From NCBI RefSeq assembly GCF_008831285.2, contig NC_045139.1, positions 7,410,204 through 7,474,203 of the forward strand: 64,000 nucleotides of DNA, written 5' to 3'. Under the pieces are notes generated by a model. It worked only from the letters and a program-made list of their open reading frames with translations, was not told the DNA's origin and ran no database searches. Source of the DNA: Nymphaea colorata (taxonomy: Eukaryota; Streptophyta; Magnoliopsida; Nymphaeales; Nymphaeaceae). A program made the translations under genes and the position numbers. Positions 47,561 to 60,691 of this stretch are shown here, in pieces (the first letter of the stretch is position 1; every line of letters begins with the position of its first letter).

Positions 47561-50500
47561 TTGCAGTTTTTCCTTTTAAATTTTAACTGCTGATCTATGG
47601 CCGGAAAACCGTGAGCTAGAAGTAGAGCGGCGACGGCGGCCAAATTTTACTTCCGTAAGCGAATTGAGAACTTCATTCTATAAAATCAAGCAAGCAATCT
47701 TCCTAAACGATGTGAATGGAGTGCTTGATCAAAACCATGGGGTCTAACTTTGTCCTTTTCCTCAACTGCAAAATGAACCATCTATTGGCATAATTAGAGT
47801 CAGACGAATTCATCTGTCATCATCATTGAAATAGGTAATAAACAAATCCATTCGATTATACACTAATGTGGATATAAATCTGAATCTAAATTCAAAATCT
47901 GAATGTGATTTCACAATGTGGATATAAATCTGAATTTTGTATGCCCGATTCCTAATCCAATCAAAAGTCATTTCTTAAACCGAACCTGATCCAAATTCTT
48001 ATTCACATACTTTTTTTTTTTTTTTGGATTTTTTCAATGCAATTCAATCAAATATCCAATCCCAATCAAACATATTGACAAGATATATTGTTGACATTTC
48101 TATTCAGAAATACCTCTTTAGAGAAACAAACCCGTCACTGTTTTCCAGTCCGGACATTTTGTCCTGGACGGCTGGATTTTTGGCTTTGGCCGGGATTTGG
48201 GTCAGCCTGACCAGCCGAGATATGCCTTCTCAAAGCAGGATCCAAAAAGAAGTAGGCGTTGGAAGCGGACAGCCAATCGCAGCAAAAAGAGAAAAAGGCG
48301 GAGGCACAGTCCACAAAGGCAATTAATGGGCACATGAGGTGGAGCAGCTCACCAACTGGCCTTGTTTGTCTCTGGTGGACGGAGCAAACACCTGGGTTTC
48401 TTCTCCGCCACATCTCTTTTCCTTATCGTGTGTAGTTGTGTTCTACTTCTACCAGTCCGGTCAGACTTCAAAAAAGTGATTTATTTGATACAAGTGGTTT
48501 TTGAATCGAATCGAATCGAAGTGAGTCCACTGAAACGAAAATCAAATCAATAAAATTCAAAAAATAAAAAAAATCCAAAATATTAATGATAAAAGTATGC
48601 TATGAATAGATCAAACAGGAAGAAAAAGGATTCGGCTTTCACTCGCATGGTCCGAACATTTATGAAACTTAATAAACAATGTTAAATATGTGACACTTGA
48701 TTGATAATTATATTTATATCAGCAGCATACTGAGAAGCGACGTAAAGACATATAGATATATAAGTCTACCGATCATAAATAGCAACATGTTGATGGGTGG
48801 TGGTCCTTATAAGGGCTCATGCAACACTAGATGACATGAATATAAGATAAGAACGTCTGAATTTAAAAGGTAGAAGAAGATCTAAAAAGTCTGTAATAGA
48901 TCGGAGAAAAAAGAAAAAACAAAATAAAAGTTGTTCACGCCCTCTCATGTTCGCAGATTCTCTCACAATAACATCATCATGTCGTCATGGTGTGCGTGCT
49001 ATCGTTCGAGTCAGAAACGAATGGCATTTGTTTAACCATCGCGCATGGCATCATCATGATCAACCAACAAGTTTCTATTCTAATGCCTACTGCACTTGCT
49101 TTCATTTTTTACATTTTTATAAAATGATTGTTAATCGGCCTCGGTTCTACTATCATCAGGCATGACATCATAACACTGCAGCATAGGTGATTGGGGAAAA
49201 ATATTTCATTTAGCTATCACCATTCGGTTAATTTCAGAAACCAGCCTGACATTTCTCTGATTTTTTTAAAAACCACTTCGTAACATGAATAGGTTATATG
49301 CGAAGAGTTAGAGGCTCTCATAAATGACAAAGATAGCCTCAAAGGTAAATCAAAAGGCTTTCTTTGTAAGCGCAAAAGTCAAGCGATTTAACAGAAAGAA
49401 ACAAGTTAAACAAGTCGAACTCAAACTAGTCATATTATTGAGTCAAGCTAGCTCGGCTCGTCTCGTCTGCAGCCCTACTTCCTCTGGATTTTCTTACGCC
49501 ACTTTTCTGTACGAGAGCTTTTTAAGATCGTCGATGAATTTAAAAATCGCTGGATTTTAAATCCCAAGGGATGCGAAATATATACATGAAAAAGATCAGA
49601 TCAATCATGCCCTGAAAAGGTCTAAAACCGTAAAAAGGAAGGAACATATATAAAAAGTGGGTGGTGAAAAAGAATGAAACAGGAACCGTGAATCCATAAA
49701 GAAAGCTGATCCAATCAAGTTTATCATCTTCTTTTTTTCGTGACAAGGAAACTTCCAGGACCAGCATCTTGTGAGAGCTTATGAGCAACATATTATAAGG
49801 AGGAATATTCCTGATCATGGCTACCCTGAATATCTACACACACATATATAATGTCTTATCATGTTATCATCTAGAACACCTACTTGCTTATTAGAGGCTA
49901 CGTAGATCGCAAAATAAAAGATTCTCTAGTGGGGCTCACAATGAATATATGTTAAGAAGTAGATACAAAACAACATTGCATCAATTTAGAGACATGAATG
50001 AAAGAAGATTTGACATAAATTTTGCATGGACTTTTTCCCATTCGCTGTAGATTCTAGTATGTGTGAAGGGCGTTTGATTAGCAGGAATTCATGGAATTGT
50101 GGAATCAAAATTCTAATTTTTAAAGAAATGAGAATTGCTTAATCAAACATGAAATTTTGATTCCAGAATCGAGGGCCAATCCTGGAATGAAAATTCCGGG
50201 AACAAAATCCGACCCTGGGTGGTCCGAAGCTTTCTTCCCCCGCGCCTGCGAAGCTTTCTTGCTCGTGCGAAGAAACCCACCTCCCCACGAAGTCGCATTC
50301 TTCTCCTTCGTCCACCCATTAGCAGTGCAGGTAGTCACCATTGCAGCCCTGATTCAACTCTCTCCCTCTCCAACAATAGGTATGCCACTCACTCACTCTC
50401 TCTCTAGACCTGAGGTGTGCATCGGCAGCGGCCATGGCCAACGCACAAAGTGACTGCCAGAGCAGCCCATTTATTCTTCTTATTTGTTTCCATTTTTTGG

Positions 50501-52174
50501 ACCCTCCCTGGTATACCATTGCTTCAGCATAGATGTCCTCCGACGGGAGGTGTGTGCCCTGTGTCCTGGCCATGACCGACCCACAGAGGGTGGAGTATCC
50601 CCTCTTTTTTTTTTTTTTTTTGACCGATCATGGCCAGATACGTCATGGTTTTCTAGTTTTCTGGATGGTGGGTGACTTGCACGATTTAGGCAACCATTTG
50701 ATTTCAGCAACCATTTCATCGATGTGCAGGATCTCTGACTTAGGTTGGGTCCTATAATCTTATCTCTGTTTTTTGTTTTGGCAATGATCAGAAAGGGCTT
50801 TCTCTCCACGACAACTCCTGCATTAATGGTAAGTTTTGCAGAAGTACTAGTTGCTGCCTTGTGTGATTTTTATCCGCTAATTTTTCTCTTCACTTGTTGT
50901 CCACCTTAGAACCTATTCATTAAAACAGAAATTGTTTTGCAAAGAACATATCAAATGAAATTGAAAAAACCTTATTGCTTTGATTCTCTACATAATTAGC
51001 CTAACCAGGAGGGCTTCACATTGAGCCATTTATTATTGATTTTCTTTTTCCACATATTAGTTCTGTACACAGCTCCTCCTTTTCCTTCTTTATTGGGTAG
51101 ATGCTAATTATGGTTCTTTTATTTTTAATGCACTACACAACAATCAATATGCCAAAGCATATGCATGGTGCTAGTTTCATAGTTGGAAGTGTTAACTAAA
51201 TCTCTGATGGGCCGTTAGGTGCCACGGTTCGAATGAGTTTTTCTTATATAAGAAACCAACATATCTTCATAAATGGTATGATGCAATGTTGTAAAAGAAT
51301 CAAAAATTGAATATATATCTATATGTATACACACACCCACAAAGTATACGAGAACAGACACAATTAAAAGAAAATGTAATGCTTTATCTGCAGATGCTAT
51401 ATGCTGGATTCAAATTGGCTGATTCAGATGTCATAATGAAAAGGTTGACCCATCTTTATATTTTTGATACAATCATAGTTGCTTTCTGTGCTTTTTACAT
51501 GATCTTGGATGCTTATTGTATTATCGTGAGACTTTGCTTCCAACTGCAAGCATATTATCTGATGGTCCTTATGTCTGATGGGTCTGATCTTTAGTCGGCC
51601 AGTTGACGAATGTGTTTCACAACCTTATTTACAGAAGTGCGAGTCGATGAAAATGGTTGCTGACATGATCCTGTCGAGGGCTAATAACAACTGCACAGAA
51701 CTGGACGTTCATGATCAGTCTTTTTTTCCTTAGTTGTGTCATGCTTATATATTTTTTTAGGTCCTTTTCAGGTTGTAGCATGTAATAGATTCTCAACATC
51801 AACCTAGAATGATGTTGTTTCAATTAATTAATTTTTTATCCTAGCTGTTTTTTTTTTTTTTTTTTTTTTCTGTTGCTGGATCTTCAAGTTGCTGAGTGGA
51901 GTTGGTTTATGTTGTAAGGCTGGAGAGTTTATCGAGTGAATTCAACGGTCACATGCTTCTAATTCCAGATTTTTGATTCCGTTTAAATCAAACAGGTCAT
52001 TTTCAACCCTGGAATCAAAATTCCAAGTTGTCGAACAAAAAAGAAAACTAGAATGGGGTGGAAACTTTCATTCCCGTTCTTTTCAATCACATTGTATTAT
52101 AGAAAAGCATCGTAGTTTAAAACTCCAAAACTCTTGAGTTAAAAGACACTATTTAAAATATTTTTATAACTTAA
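47561..52174. other. repeat-rich spacer, no confident gene
   Basis: Includes a 'gattcggat' repeat copy (47830-48080). A region at 50.06-52.0 kb is bounded by related phrases in opposite orientation ('gaattgtggaatcaaaattc' on the left, 'ggaatcaaaattcc' on the right) and may be a decayed DNA transposon. Open frames inside have no recognised domain. Confidence 0.35.
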
Positions 52175-52324
52175 GGGGTTTATTTGGTAAACAGAGTAAC
52201 AGTTTCACGAATATAGTTTCACGAATATGACTTAAAAATTAAGGTAGATTCATAAAATATTTTAAAAGGTATTATATAAATCTCCTCAATTTCTAGGGCA
52301 GATTAACAGTCAGCAAATAGACCC
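52175..52324. mobile_element. 150-bp MITE, PIF/Harbinger-like
   Basis: The ends GGGTTTATTTGGT and, inverted, GGGTCTATTTGCT match at 11 of 13 positions. TAA lies on both sides, fitting the 3-bp TWA target-site duplication of PIF/Harbinger elements. Relatives are at 55713-55850 and perhaps 54731-54845. Confidence 0.6.
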
Positions 52325-52739
52325 TAATAATATATAAATAAGCAACCCATGTAACGAAAATTTGTGAGACCGGTGAAGACCGACATACAAGAACGATTTT
52401 TGTATTATGCCATATTGAAGAAAACCATGGTCCCACATTCTAAATCTATGGAGTATTTCAATCATTTTACATGGATAATTTTTGACTCATACTATTTTTA
52501 CCCTTAGAGAGGACAGACATTTATTCAGCAAGTACATTTTGGTTATTTTCTATCCATAACACATGGACACTTGTTATGAGCGGAAGCTGGTTATATACGT
52601 CCTAACATGTATGAAATTTTCATGCACCAATTTAATCATGATGAAAAATGTTCCTAATTAATAAAAAAAAGTTTGTAGGAACAAAAAAAAAAAAAACGAA
52701 AGAGGAAGGTTTTGGAATTCCATAAAACTGAAACGTGTC

Positions 52740-53290
52740 AGCGTGTCAGGCCCTATATACATATCATTATGGCCAATATTTTCCTTTGAATGGTAAAGAA
52801 GCGTTTTCAATATTTTTGTTGTGCTCGTGTTGTTATCTCATATTTCATTCATTACCTCATACTTTTATCTCATACTCATTATCTTATATCTCTGTCATTG
52901 TCTCAAACTCATCATTATCTCATATCTCAATTATTATCTCATACCACCTCTTGTCATTATCTCAGATGCTACAAATGTGTGATAATGAAAATGACATAGG
53001 TATGAGATAATGTGGATGAGATAACAACATGAATATAATAAACTGTGAGTATGAGATAATAAGTATGAAATAATGACAAATATATAATAATGACAAAGGT
53101 ATAAGATAATCACAAGAATATGAGATGATGACAAAGACATGAGATAACAACATGACTAACTAAGCATATTCGTTGTGCACATGCAATATTAGCACATTAA
53201 AGTAAATGTTTATTGATAGTATGATCCACCTTGGTTTATACTCGTTATATACACGAAACAGCTTATAAAACTCATTCTTGTTATGAGTGC
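52740..53290. repeat. TTATCTCAT repeat, foldback form
   Basis: The left half (52830-52970) carries TTATCTCAT variants and the right half (52975-53150) the inverse ATGAGATAA variants, so the unit can fold into a hairpin centred near 52970. The flanks match the direct form at 24045-24790. Confidence 0.75.
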
Positions 53291-55248
53291 TCCGACCGCT
53301 ATACCTAGGAGGTTAAAAGTACTTAAAACATGTATGAAACATTAAAACTCTTCAGTTCATCAACAGTTTGCTCAACTATTTAAGTATTGCATATCGTCGG
53401 AATTATTAATTGTTTCGAAAAACCAATATTAATGGTAAGCAGTCCTTGATTTAAAAATAATTTTGATGTGAGAACTAATCTGCATGTATTTAATTTAACT
53501 CATAAATGTGCTAATCTTATTGATTTAATGATTAATGATTACTTTTAATTATGATCAATAAATCAGGAGATTCATAACTTGATGTGACACACATAATTTG
53601 CGAAAAATGCCTGACGTTGATCTCGAACTTTATGACGGGTCAAGCTTCTTTTGAGAAAACATTATAAAAGGATATATAACGTTTGATTATCTAACCATTC
53701 ACTCATCACTCCTTAAAAATTTACAGTCGACTTTCGAGGAACATCATCGAGGAGCCATCTGCGGACACAGAATAATATTAATTTTGATATAAAATAACAA
53801 AAGTATATTTCATCGGCGAAGAGAAAAAACTGGTTCTTTATAAGACGTGCTTTGCCACTTTCAATACGTCAAAAACTAAATTAATTTCTCTCAGTAAATG
53901 GCTCTTTGAAAACATTACATAAAAGTTGAGCGCTTATTTGTCATCTGTCAAAGTTGTAACAGTAATTTGTTACGTGTCAAACTGTAGGCACTTTTTTGTT
54001 AAATTTTTGTAAAATTTATATCATATGTAATTAATCAAAAGCGTGACCAAAAGACATGGACGTATTTTACCAACTCACTTGTAGCTTATGTTAAAAAAAA
54101 AAAAAAAGGAGTTGCATACAGTCCAACTGTCACTCTCTTCCGTTGATACATATTTTGTGACTCTTTTGAGTGTGTTTGCACACATGTAGCTAGCTATATA
54201 TATATATATATATATATATATAGCCTCCGTTGGTTCACAATACCGATATGGACATAGGAAAACTGAGCAAATCAGGAGAAGAGATTGCCCTTCTGATATA
54301 AACACAGAATCAAATATCCGCTGTACTATATAAAAGGGGGGCAAGAATCTCTGATAGAAAACTAGGCGACCTCATACGAACCACACAGCACAGAGTTGGT
54401 CGAGGCAAAGGGGCATGTTTTGGATCGAGTTTGAACCATACCCAATTCATAACTTTAAGTTTTATTGTAATAAAAAAAAAATTTGAACTATGCCCAAGTG
54501 GTCAACCATTGACCCCAACAAAGCAAGTCATTTACTTTGGGATTGAGATAACAAGTATGCACAGGGTTGAGTGTATTCTTCAATTTTTTTTATAAAGAAA
54601 TGTATATTTTATACCTTTTCACCTTTTTCACTTTCTCGTTTTACCCCTTTCAAATAGTTTCTTTCCTTTATGTTAGTGGGGGTAATTTTTGTCATTATAC
54701 ACTCGTGTATTTCATGCTTTGCACTCTTGCGGGTGTTTGGCAATTCCATGAATATATGACCTAAAGATTCAGACAAATTCATCAAACTAACTTAAAAAGA
54801 GTTTTTATGAATCTGACCCAAATTTTGGAGCAGATATATAAAACAATGACAAAAGGTTCCATGGGGTCCGTTACCAAGCAAGACATTCTCACACGTCGGG
54901 TAATATTCTTGTTGATGGGAAAAAGAGTAAAATGCTGTTGATTAATGGAGCTGAATCTAATAATTTCATGTTTGATGTTTCGGTTGTGCTATGCACGGGT
55001 AAGTGCTTCAATACAGTGTATCAGGGTGGACAACAGATACAATAGTTCACAAAATGAACCAACTGCGAGCAACACTTACAAACCTGCGAAGGAAAAGGAG
55101 ATGGTAGATGTGCAAGATCAACGTCTGAGCATACCAAATGATGATATTTTTTGTCCAAAAAGAGTCCACTTGTTTTGAACTGATGGGCGCCAAAAGTGAG
55201 TCGGCGACAAGGAAGTTCTCTGCAGTTCCATCATCAACATGAAACTGT
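53291..55248. other. intergenic DNA, no gene seen
   Basis: AT-rich sequence with an AT microsatellite at 54193-54222 and a MITE-like segment at 54731-54845 ('gggtgtttggcaattccatgaat'). Confidence 0.4.
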
Positions 55249-56770
55249 TCAAGTGCTTGAAGCAGATGATTCATCTGCAAGTCGGGGCAGTGCTTTCTCC
55301 GTTTGGTCATGGAAAAAGCGAAGAAGGAAACAATCTAGCAGACGTTGAGGAAGAAGGCTTGCTATCCAACACTGCACCGCGTGACCCCAGAATGGGTTGC
55401 AGCTCCCCTCATACCCCATCCATCGGATGCTAGACTCCGCATATTCTGCCGATGAGGCGACTAAAAAGAACGACCTCTCCATCCCTGTCATCTTTGTCGC
55501 GACAAACAGAGGTGTCTACAAGAAGCATAATTAGTATTCTCAACAGTAGAATCCACCAACATTCTTATTACTTTTTTTGGACTCTTGACAATATTCTCAC
55601 ATGAGAGATGAATTTCCTTGCTTGGTTTGCCGTAATTAAGGCTCTCAACAAAGCAGTGAAGTCAACAATCTTGAGTTAGAAAAGATTATTTCAAAAATTC
55701 TATTATCTTAAAGGGTCTGTTTACCTGTAAACAGGGCACTGTTTTATAAATACAACTCAAAGATTGGGACAGATTCATGAAACATCTTAAAAGCTATTTT
55801 ATGAATATGCTTCAACTTCTAGGCCAGATTCATGGCATAGTTAGCTTAAGGAGCATCATAACGTATAAATAAGTAAGCCACCTACATGAAAACAACTAAC
55901 TTTGTAAGACTGGAGCAGGTAACTGACATACAACGAAATTTGTGAGACTGGAGCAGGTAACTATGTTGGAAAGGAGGAAGATAGGAACACCAAACCTGGC
56001 ATTGTATGTCGATTCCATGTCTCTTGTATTCCATGTGCAAACTTGTAGAAAATTTATCTAAGAACCTGAAAAGTTTCATTTATGAAGCCACACCTCTGAC
56101 AGAGGGAAAGAGAGACAGAGTTGTGAGGGAGAAAGAAAGAGAGAGACCTCTTTGTTGCACAATAGACTGTGACAAATGGGAAACCCCAGAAGGGCAGAGC
56201 AGCAGCTGAACCAATGTTAACAATGGCTCCTTTCTTCTTCTTCTTCTTCCTCTTCATCATGTGGGGAAGGACCATGTGAGTGACCCTGGTGGCTGCCTCC
56301 ACGTTCACCCTAATAAACTCCTGCAACTGCTCTTCCCCAACCTCATGCATGTACATCGCGTAGCACACCCCGACGTTGTTCACCACCACCCCAAGGTCCA
56401 GATCTTGAATCTCCTCCTCAATCGCCTTGATCCCTTCATCAATTTTATCTCTAGAGAAGTCCACCACAACGCTCTTCACCTCTATCTTCTCATCACTCTC
56501 ACGTATTTCATGGGAAACAGAGGCCAGTTTCTCAGGATTCCTTCCCACCAACACCAAGTTTAGGCCCTTTTTCCCGAGGGAAAAAGCAAGAGCTTTTCCT
56601 ATGCCATCCGTAGGGCCTGTGATCAGTGCCCATGAGCCGTAATGCTCCTTCAGCTCTCTTCCAGGCCTTAGGAAGGTCTTCCAAATCCAAATAAAGAAAA
56701 CAACAGTGGACTTAAAGAGCCAAGCAAACCCTAAAGCTGCAAGGACTCTGGCTATGGCTTCAGCCTCCAT
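55249..56770 (-). CDS. KCR-D: divergent very-long-chain 3-oxoacyl-CoA reductase, 3 exons
   Basis: Coding exons right to left are 56148-56770, 55996-56065 and 55249-55515, giving 319 residues. The 70-nt middle exon and the phases equal those of KCR-B and KCR-C, which confirms the family. The N-terminus has a hydrophobic stretch (about 8-34). TGPTDGIGKALAF binds NADPH, NNVGVCYAMYMHEV replaces NNAG, and catalytic YCATK is at 203-207, followed across the splice by RFLDKFSTSLHMEYK. Exon 3 reads TPLFVATKMTGMERSFF. NNVG is also found in standard plant KCR1-type proteins. A run of lysines (MKRKKKKKK) before GAIVNIGS is longer than in its relatives and comes from a GAA/GAAG-type repeat. The tail SSAST lacks a KK retrieval motif. 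Its distance from A-C points to an older split. Confidence 0.92.
55713..55850. mobile_element. MITE related to 52175-52324, in intron 2 of KCR-D
   Basis: The left end GGGTCTGTTTACCTGTAAAC and the internal 'cagattcatgaaacatctta' match the 52.2-kb element; the right end is decayed. The intron around it runs 55516-55995. Confidence 0.5.
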
Positions 56771-59700
56771 TCTTTTACAACGGATCCACTCTTGGAGGCC
56801 AAGGGTGATAACGATCAGAAAGGAAACCAGAGAATTTGAGCAAGGACCTGAGTAGTTGACCTTTATTTGCCAAAAATGTTTAAGTGGGTGTACGCCCCAT
56901 GATGCTAATAATTCAAAAACACGATGACTGTTTTGAACTCTTCCAATGGAAGCCTGTTTTGAACTCTCTTCTTCCAGTTATCTCCATTATTTGATCAATA
57001 AAGGTGGGAAGGCCGACTCCCCGCAGCTTGACACCGGAAATAAATTCGGAAACAGTCAGATTTGATTTGAGTAAAGAGGTTGCAGTGCCAGACATACTGG
57101 TAAATAGGCCTGGGTTCCGATTCAAATGAATGAATTAGGAAGAAATGTTATTACACGTTATTTCCTTTTAAAAGTACAAGGAAACCTGCAAAAAAAAAAA
57201 AATAAATAGGAAAAGATTAAACATATTTTTCAAAAAAACACCCTTTTACCGGTCAATGAGCCGAAGGGATTTGGAATAGGCCAATTTCAACATTGGGTGG
57301 TTTAAAATCATATTATATTCTTTTATTCTTTAAACATTGTGCAAATTTTCTAAAGTGACATGTGCATAAACCGGCCAGCATGACGTAGCTAACAATAATT
57401 TCGTAGGGTCCCGTTTGATGGGCTGAAATTTTACTCTATAGTAGGAGAAATTTATGTTAAATTTTTAAAATATTTTTAGTTTTATCAAACATGGATTTTT
57501 TTTTGTGGTTGAGATGGGAAACAGAAACTTATTTCCGGAAACATGTTTCTACTCGGAGGGGTCTCCGAGTGGAAACGTTTTTCAGGAATTTTTTTTTTGA
57601 CCGGGAGAAAAGAGGGACGCGGAGGAAAGAGGGAGGAGGAGAAAGAAGGGAAGCAAGGAGGAGGAAGAAAGGAGGGGGAGGAAAAAGGGAAGGAGGGAGG
57701 AAAAATGGAATGAGGGAGGAGGAAGCATGGAAGTGGATGAAGAAGGGAGGGGGAAAGAGGGGACGCTATCACCCGTAGCAGCTACGTCTGATGCCAGAGG
57801 AAGAAAGAAGGGGAAGGAGGATAACCCTAATCTTTTCTCCGTTCTGCCTCTTCTTCTTTTTTTCTTTCTTTTCATTTTTTGTTTCTGCGTCATCCATGGC
57901 TACGTCCAACAAATGTGTCCTTGAAGAAGAAGGAGAAGAAGAAACTGGAAATAAATAGAAAAAACCAAATAACTTACCTTTGATTTTTTGGATGGACGGA
58001 CTCACGGTGGCTGAAAACCGCCGGACGCCACGGGACGCTGTCGACCGGTGATGGTGGTCAAGTAACTTCACGGTTGGAGAAATAATGGAGAGCAGAGAAA
58101 AAGTTGGGGAAGAATGAGCTTACCGTGACACATTAGGGCTTACATAATTTTCAAAATTGACTCACTAATGTGTTGAAATTTTTATAAATAGGTTTAAATC
58201 TTTTAGTCGTTTAATCTAGCGACATATTCTAAGATTTTGTTTTACAGAAAAAGGTTTTATGCATTTTGCTTGGCAATTTCGATAATGCTATGTGTATAAT
58301 TCTTGAAATGAAATGGGGTTTAACCAATTGGAAACGAGCAAAAGCAAAAAAAAAAAAAAAAAGCAGGGCGGCCTTTCATTTGAAAACAAATGACGCTAGC
58401 TAATCAATACATGCTTATGCGATGCGCCCACCCTCTAATCAGTAATTTCGATTCGTTGTTATGGCTTCAACACAAGAAAGAATCTTTTGGTCCAATGTAC
58501 AAGAATTTCAATCAATTAAATATGGGAAGCTGACCAAGAGAAAGACCAAACAATACTCTTTATGTATATACACACACACAGACTGCGATGCAATCTATCA
58601 GCGGATGTGATTCCACCATCCAGGACAATCAATTAGTTTACCGTTGAATATTTGTGACCCCAGCGGATTGCTAAGGGCCACCGTTGCCATAGATCTTGTG
58701 CCCAAAAACCATTGGGCAAGAGCTGAGTCGTTGCAAAAAAGTTTTTGGACATAGCTGACTATATTTTTGACAACAAGAGTAGCCCTTGCAAATATTTTTG
58801 GAAGCTGCAGCATTTTGTCTCTGCCCCCTGATTGATTGCAAAGGGGAACTGTTGATTGAAGAATTCTCCCTGTACCAAAAGTAGGGTCATTATTAATTGG
58901 ATGAAACGCAAAGAAAACGTTCTAAGATTATGACTACCAGATCTGCTAGAAAGAGAGAGACAGATAGCACCATAGCAGCACCACAGTTTTCTTTTTCTTG
59001 CAGTAGCCAACATTCGAGCTCATCCCACTAACCTAAACAGAAAATGAACTAATTCTGTGTCAAGTATAAGACTTTGTACGCCAATATAATCTAAAAAAAT
59101 TCAATTACTTTTTCTTCAGATAGTTACTTGCTCAACATTTCAACAATGTAGGGACTTCGTTTACGAAATCCAAAGCTCCAAATAAGTTTATTGCACGGAA
59201 ACAATGATTAGATGGATGAGTTCTTCACTTTTATAGAGATCAATTCATTTGCCTTTCTGGTGAATTCATGTTATGTAGCAGCTCGAATACTCTTCTAATA
59301 AAGGAGTTGCATATTCACTAAAAGTGTCAGGAGTCCCATCTTTCAGATAGAATAGAGCAGAGAGCTAACTAAAAACAGATTCAGGAAATAAAACAATTGC
59401 TGATATCAGCCTTGGCAATAAAATATTATCAAGCTAATTATGGCCCCAAGAGTTGCCTCAAATATCCAAACGGTATGGTATGATAGCCTGTTCTAAACAA
59501 AGAAAGTTAGCTAGACTATGGATAACTGACTGAGACTTACTCGACAACTTGCACGTTCAGTTGATATATTGGACATTTGGACATTCTAATACAGGAACAA
59601 AACTAGATTGATATTAATGTAACCTTTAATCTGAAAATAAAAAATAATCTAACAACTCGACAACTTCAATCCGGCAAAATGAATGGCAGCATCCAAGCTG

Positions 59701-60407
59701 CAGAAAAAGTAGAGTAAGCTTAACGCACATACAACTTAACGGGCATGACATGCTTCCAGCCATTTAAAATGAAAGGATGCAGTTATGCAGACCAGAAATT
59801 TCCTTCAATCTAGAAATGTCTTCCTTGTAGTCACATCAAGTTAACTTCCCAAATTTTGTTGACTTGAAGACCTTCACTTATTGGGCCATTGCCTCTCTGA
59901 GTCTCCTCACCTCGAGATTACTCTAAACATTTTCCCCGGAGAAAAGCTACATCCAGTACTTGACCAACGATTTGAGCGCTCCTCTTTTCTGTCAGCCTAT
60001 TATGTCTGTAATGGAGAGCAATGTTTAAGTTCATAATCACAAAATTTATTGAATCCTCCGGAATCTCTTTGGAAGAACTCAAGAGACTGATATACACTTG
60101 AACGGTTACAACATACAAATGAATCTAATTGGTGAAAAAGGAGCAAAAACCTTAATTCTCAAAACAAAACAAAGTCTACCTAAATAATAATGCATCGACT
60201 TTGAACATAGAACTCAACAGCTCCCATAGACTCCACTCGTTCCCTATCAAACTCCAAAACAAGAAAGAAATACAATGAGAAAAGTCGTAAAACATGTTTT
60301 TCTTCAAGTGAGAAAAGGTGACTAACACTCAATTTGATCAACCAAGTATGGTGTCGCCCAACAGCAAAATGCACTACTAGCGTGAGAGTAAAAAGAGAGA
60401 CACGGGC
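56771..60407. other. spacer upstream of KCR-D, no confident gene
   Basis: Holds the presumed KCR-D promoter (no clear TATA), the polypurine tract at 57598-57765 and AT-rich DNA. The segment 57405-58300 begins with 'cccgtttgatgggctgaaattttac', reminiscent of DNA-transposon ends, but no matching second end was confirmed. Confidence 0.35.
57598..57765. repeat. purine-rich (GA/GGA) tract
   Basis: About 165 bp with almost only A and G on the plus strand. Long open frames on both strands here are low-complexity artefacts. Such tracts can form triplex DNA. Confidence 0.85.
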
Positions 60408-60691
60408 AAACCTATGAGGAGGATGCCTCCCTCCTGGTCACGGACTTCTCGCCCTTGCGTGATGTTCGGAAATTGAAGGATGAGATCTGCCGAAGACTGG
60501 CAGACGGCACCGCGGTGCATGAGGTGGACGCCCATTACGTGGTTCCTGTTTGGGTGGTGTTGTAGAAGCTAGAGTACAGTGCCAAAACTCTCAGAAGGAA
60601 GATACACAAGCTGCTACCCGAGTATCTCGTCGAGTTCGCTTCGTTGAATCCGCCCACCTGTAAATGGGAGATGGAAACTGGGACCGCTTAA
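60404..60691 (+). pseudogene. decayed coding relic, unidentified
   Basis: One frame reads a coding-like stretch (YEEDASLLVTDFSPLRDV and LKDEICRRLADGTAV) with codon use much richer in G and C than its surroundings. It is broken by an in-frame TAG at 60563-60565, and after KIHKLLPEYLVEF ends at TAA (60689-60691). No intron signals are evident, so a processed copy or transposon-captured fragment is likely. I do not recognise the family. Confidence 0.45.

Noticed and set aside
50060-52010. Complete DNA transposon
   Set aside because: End phrases look related in inverse orientation but are imperfect, with no transposase and no target-site duplication I could define.
57485-58071. Open frames of about 95-103 codons on both strands
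   Set aside because: Low-complexity Arg/Gly/Glu or Ser/Pro/Phe translations of the polypurine tract, with no domain.
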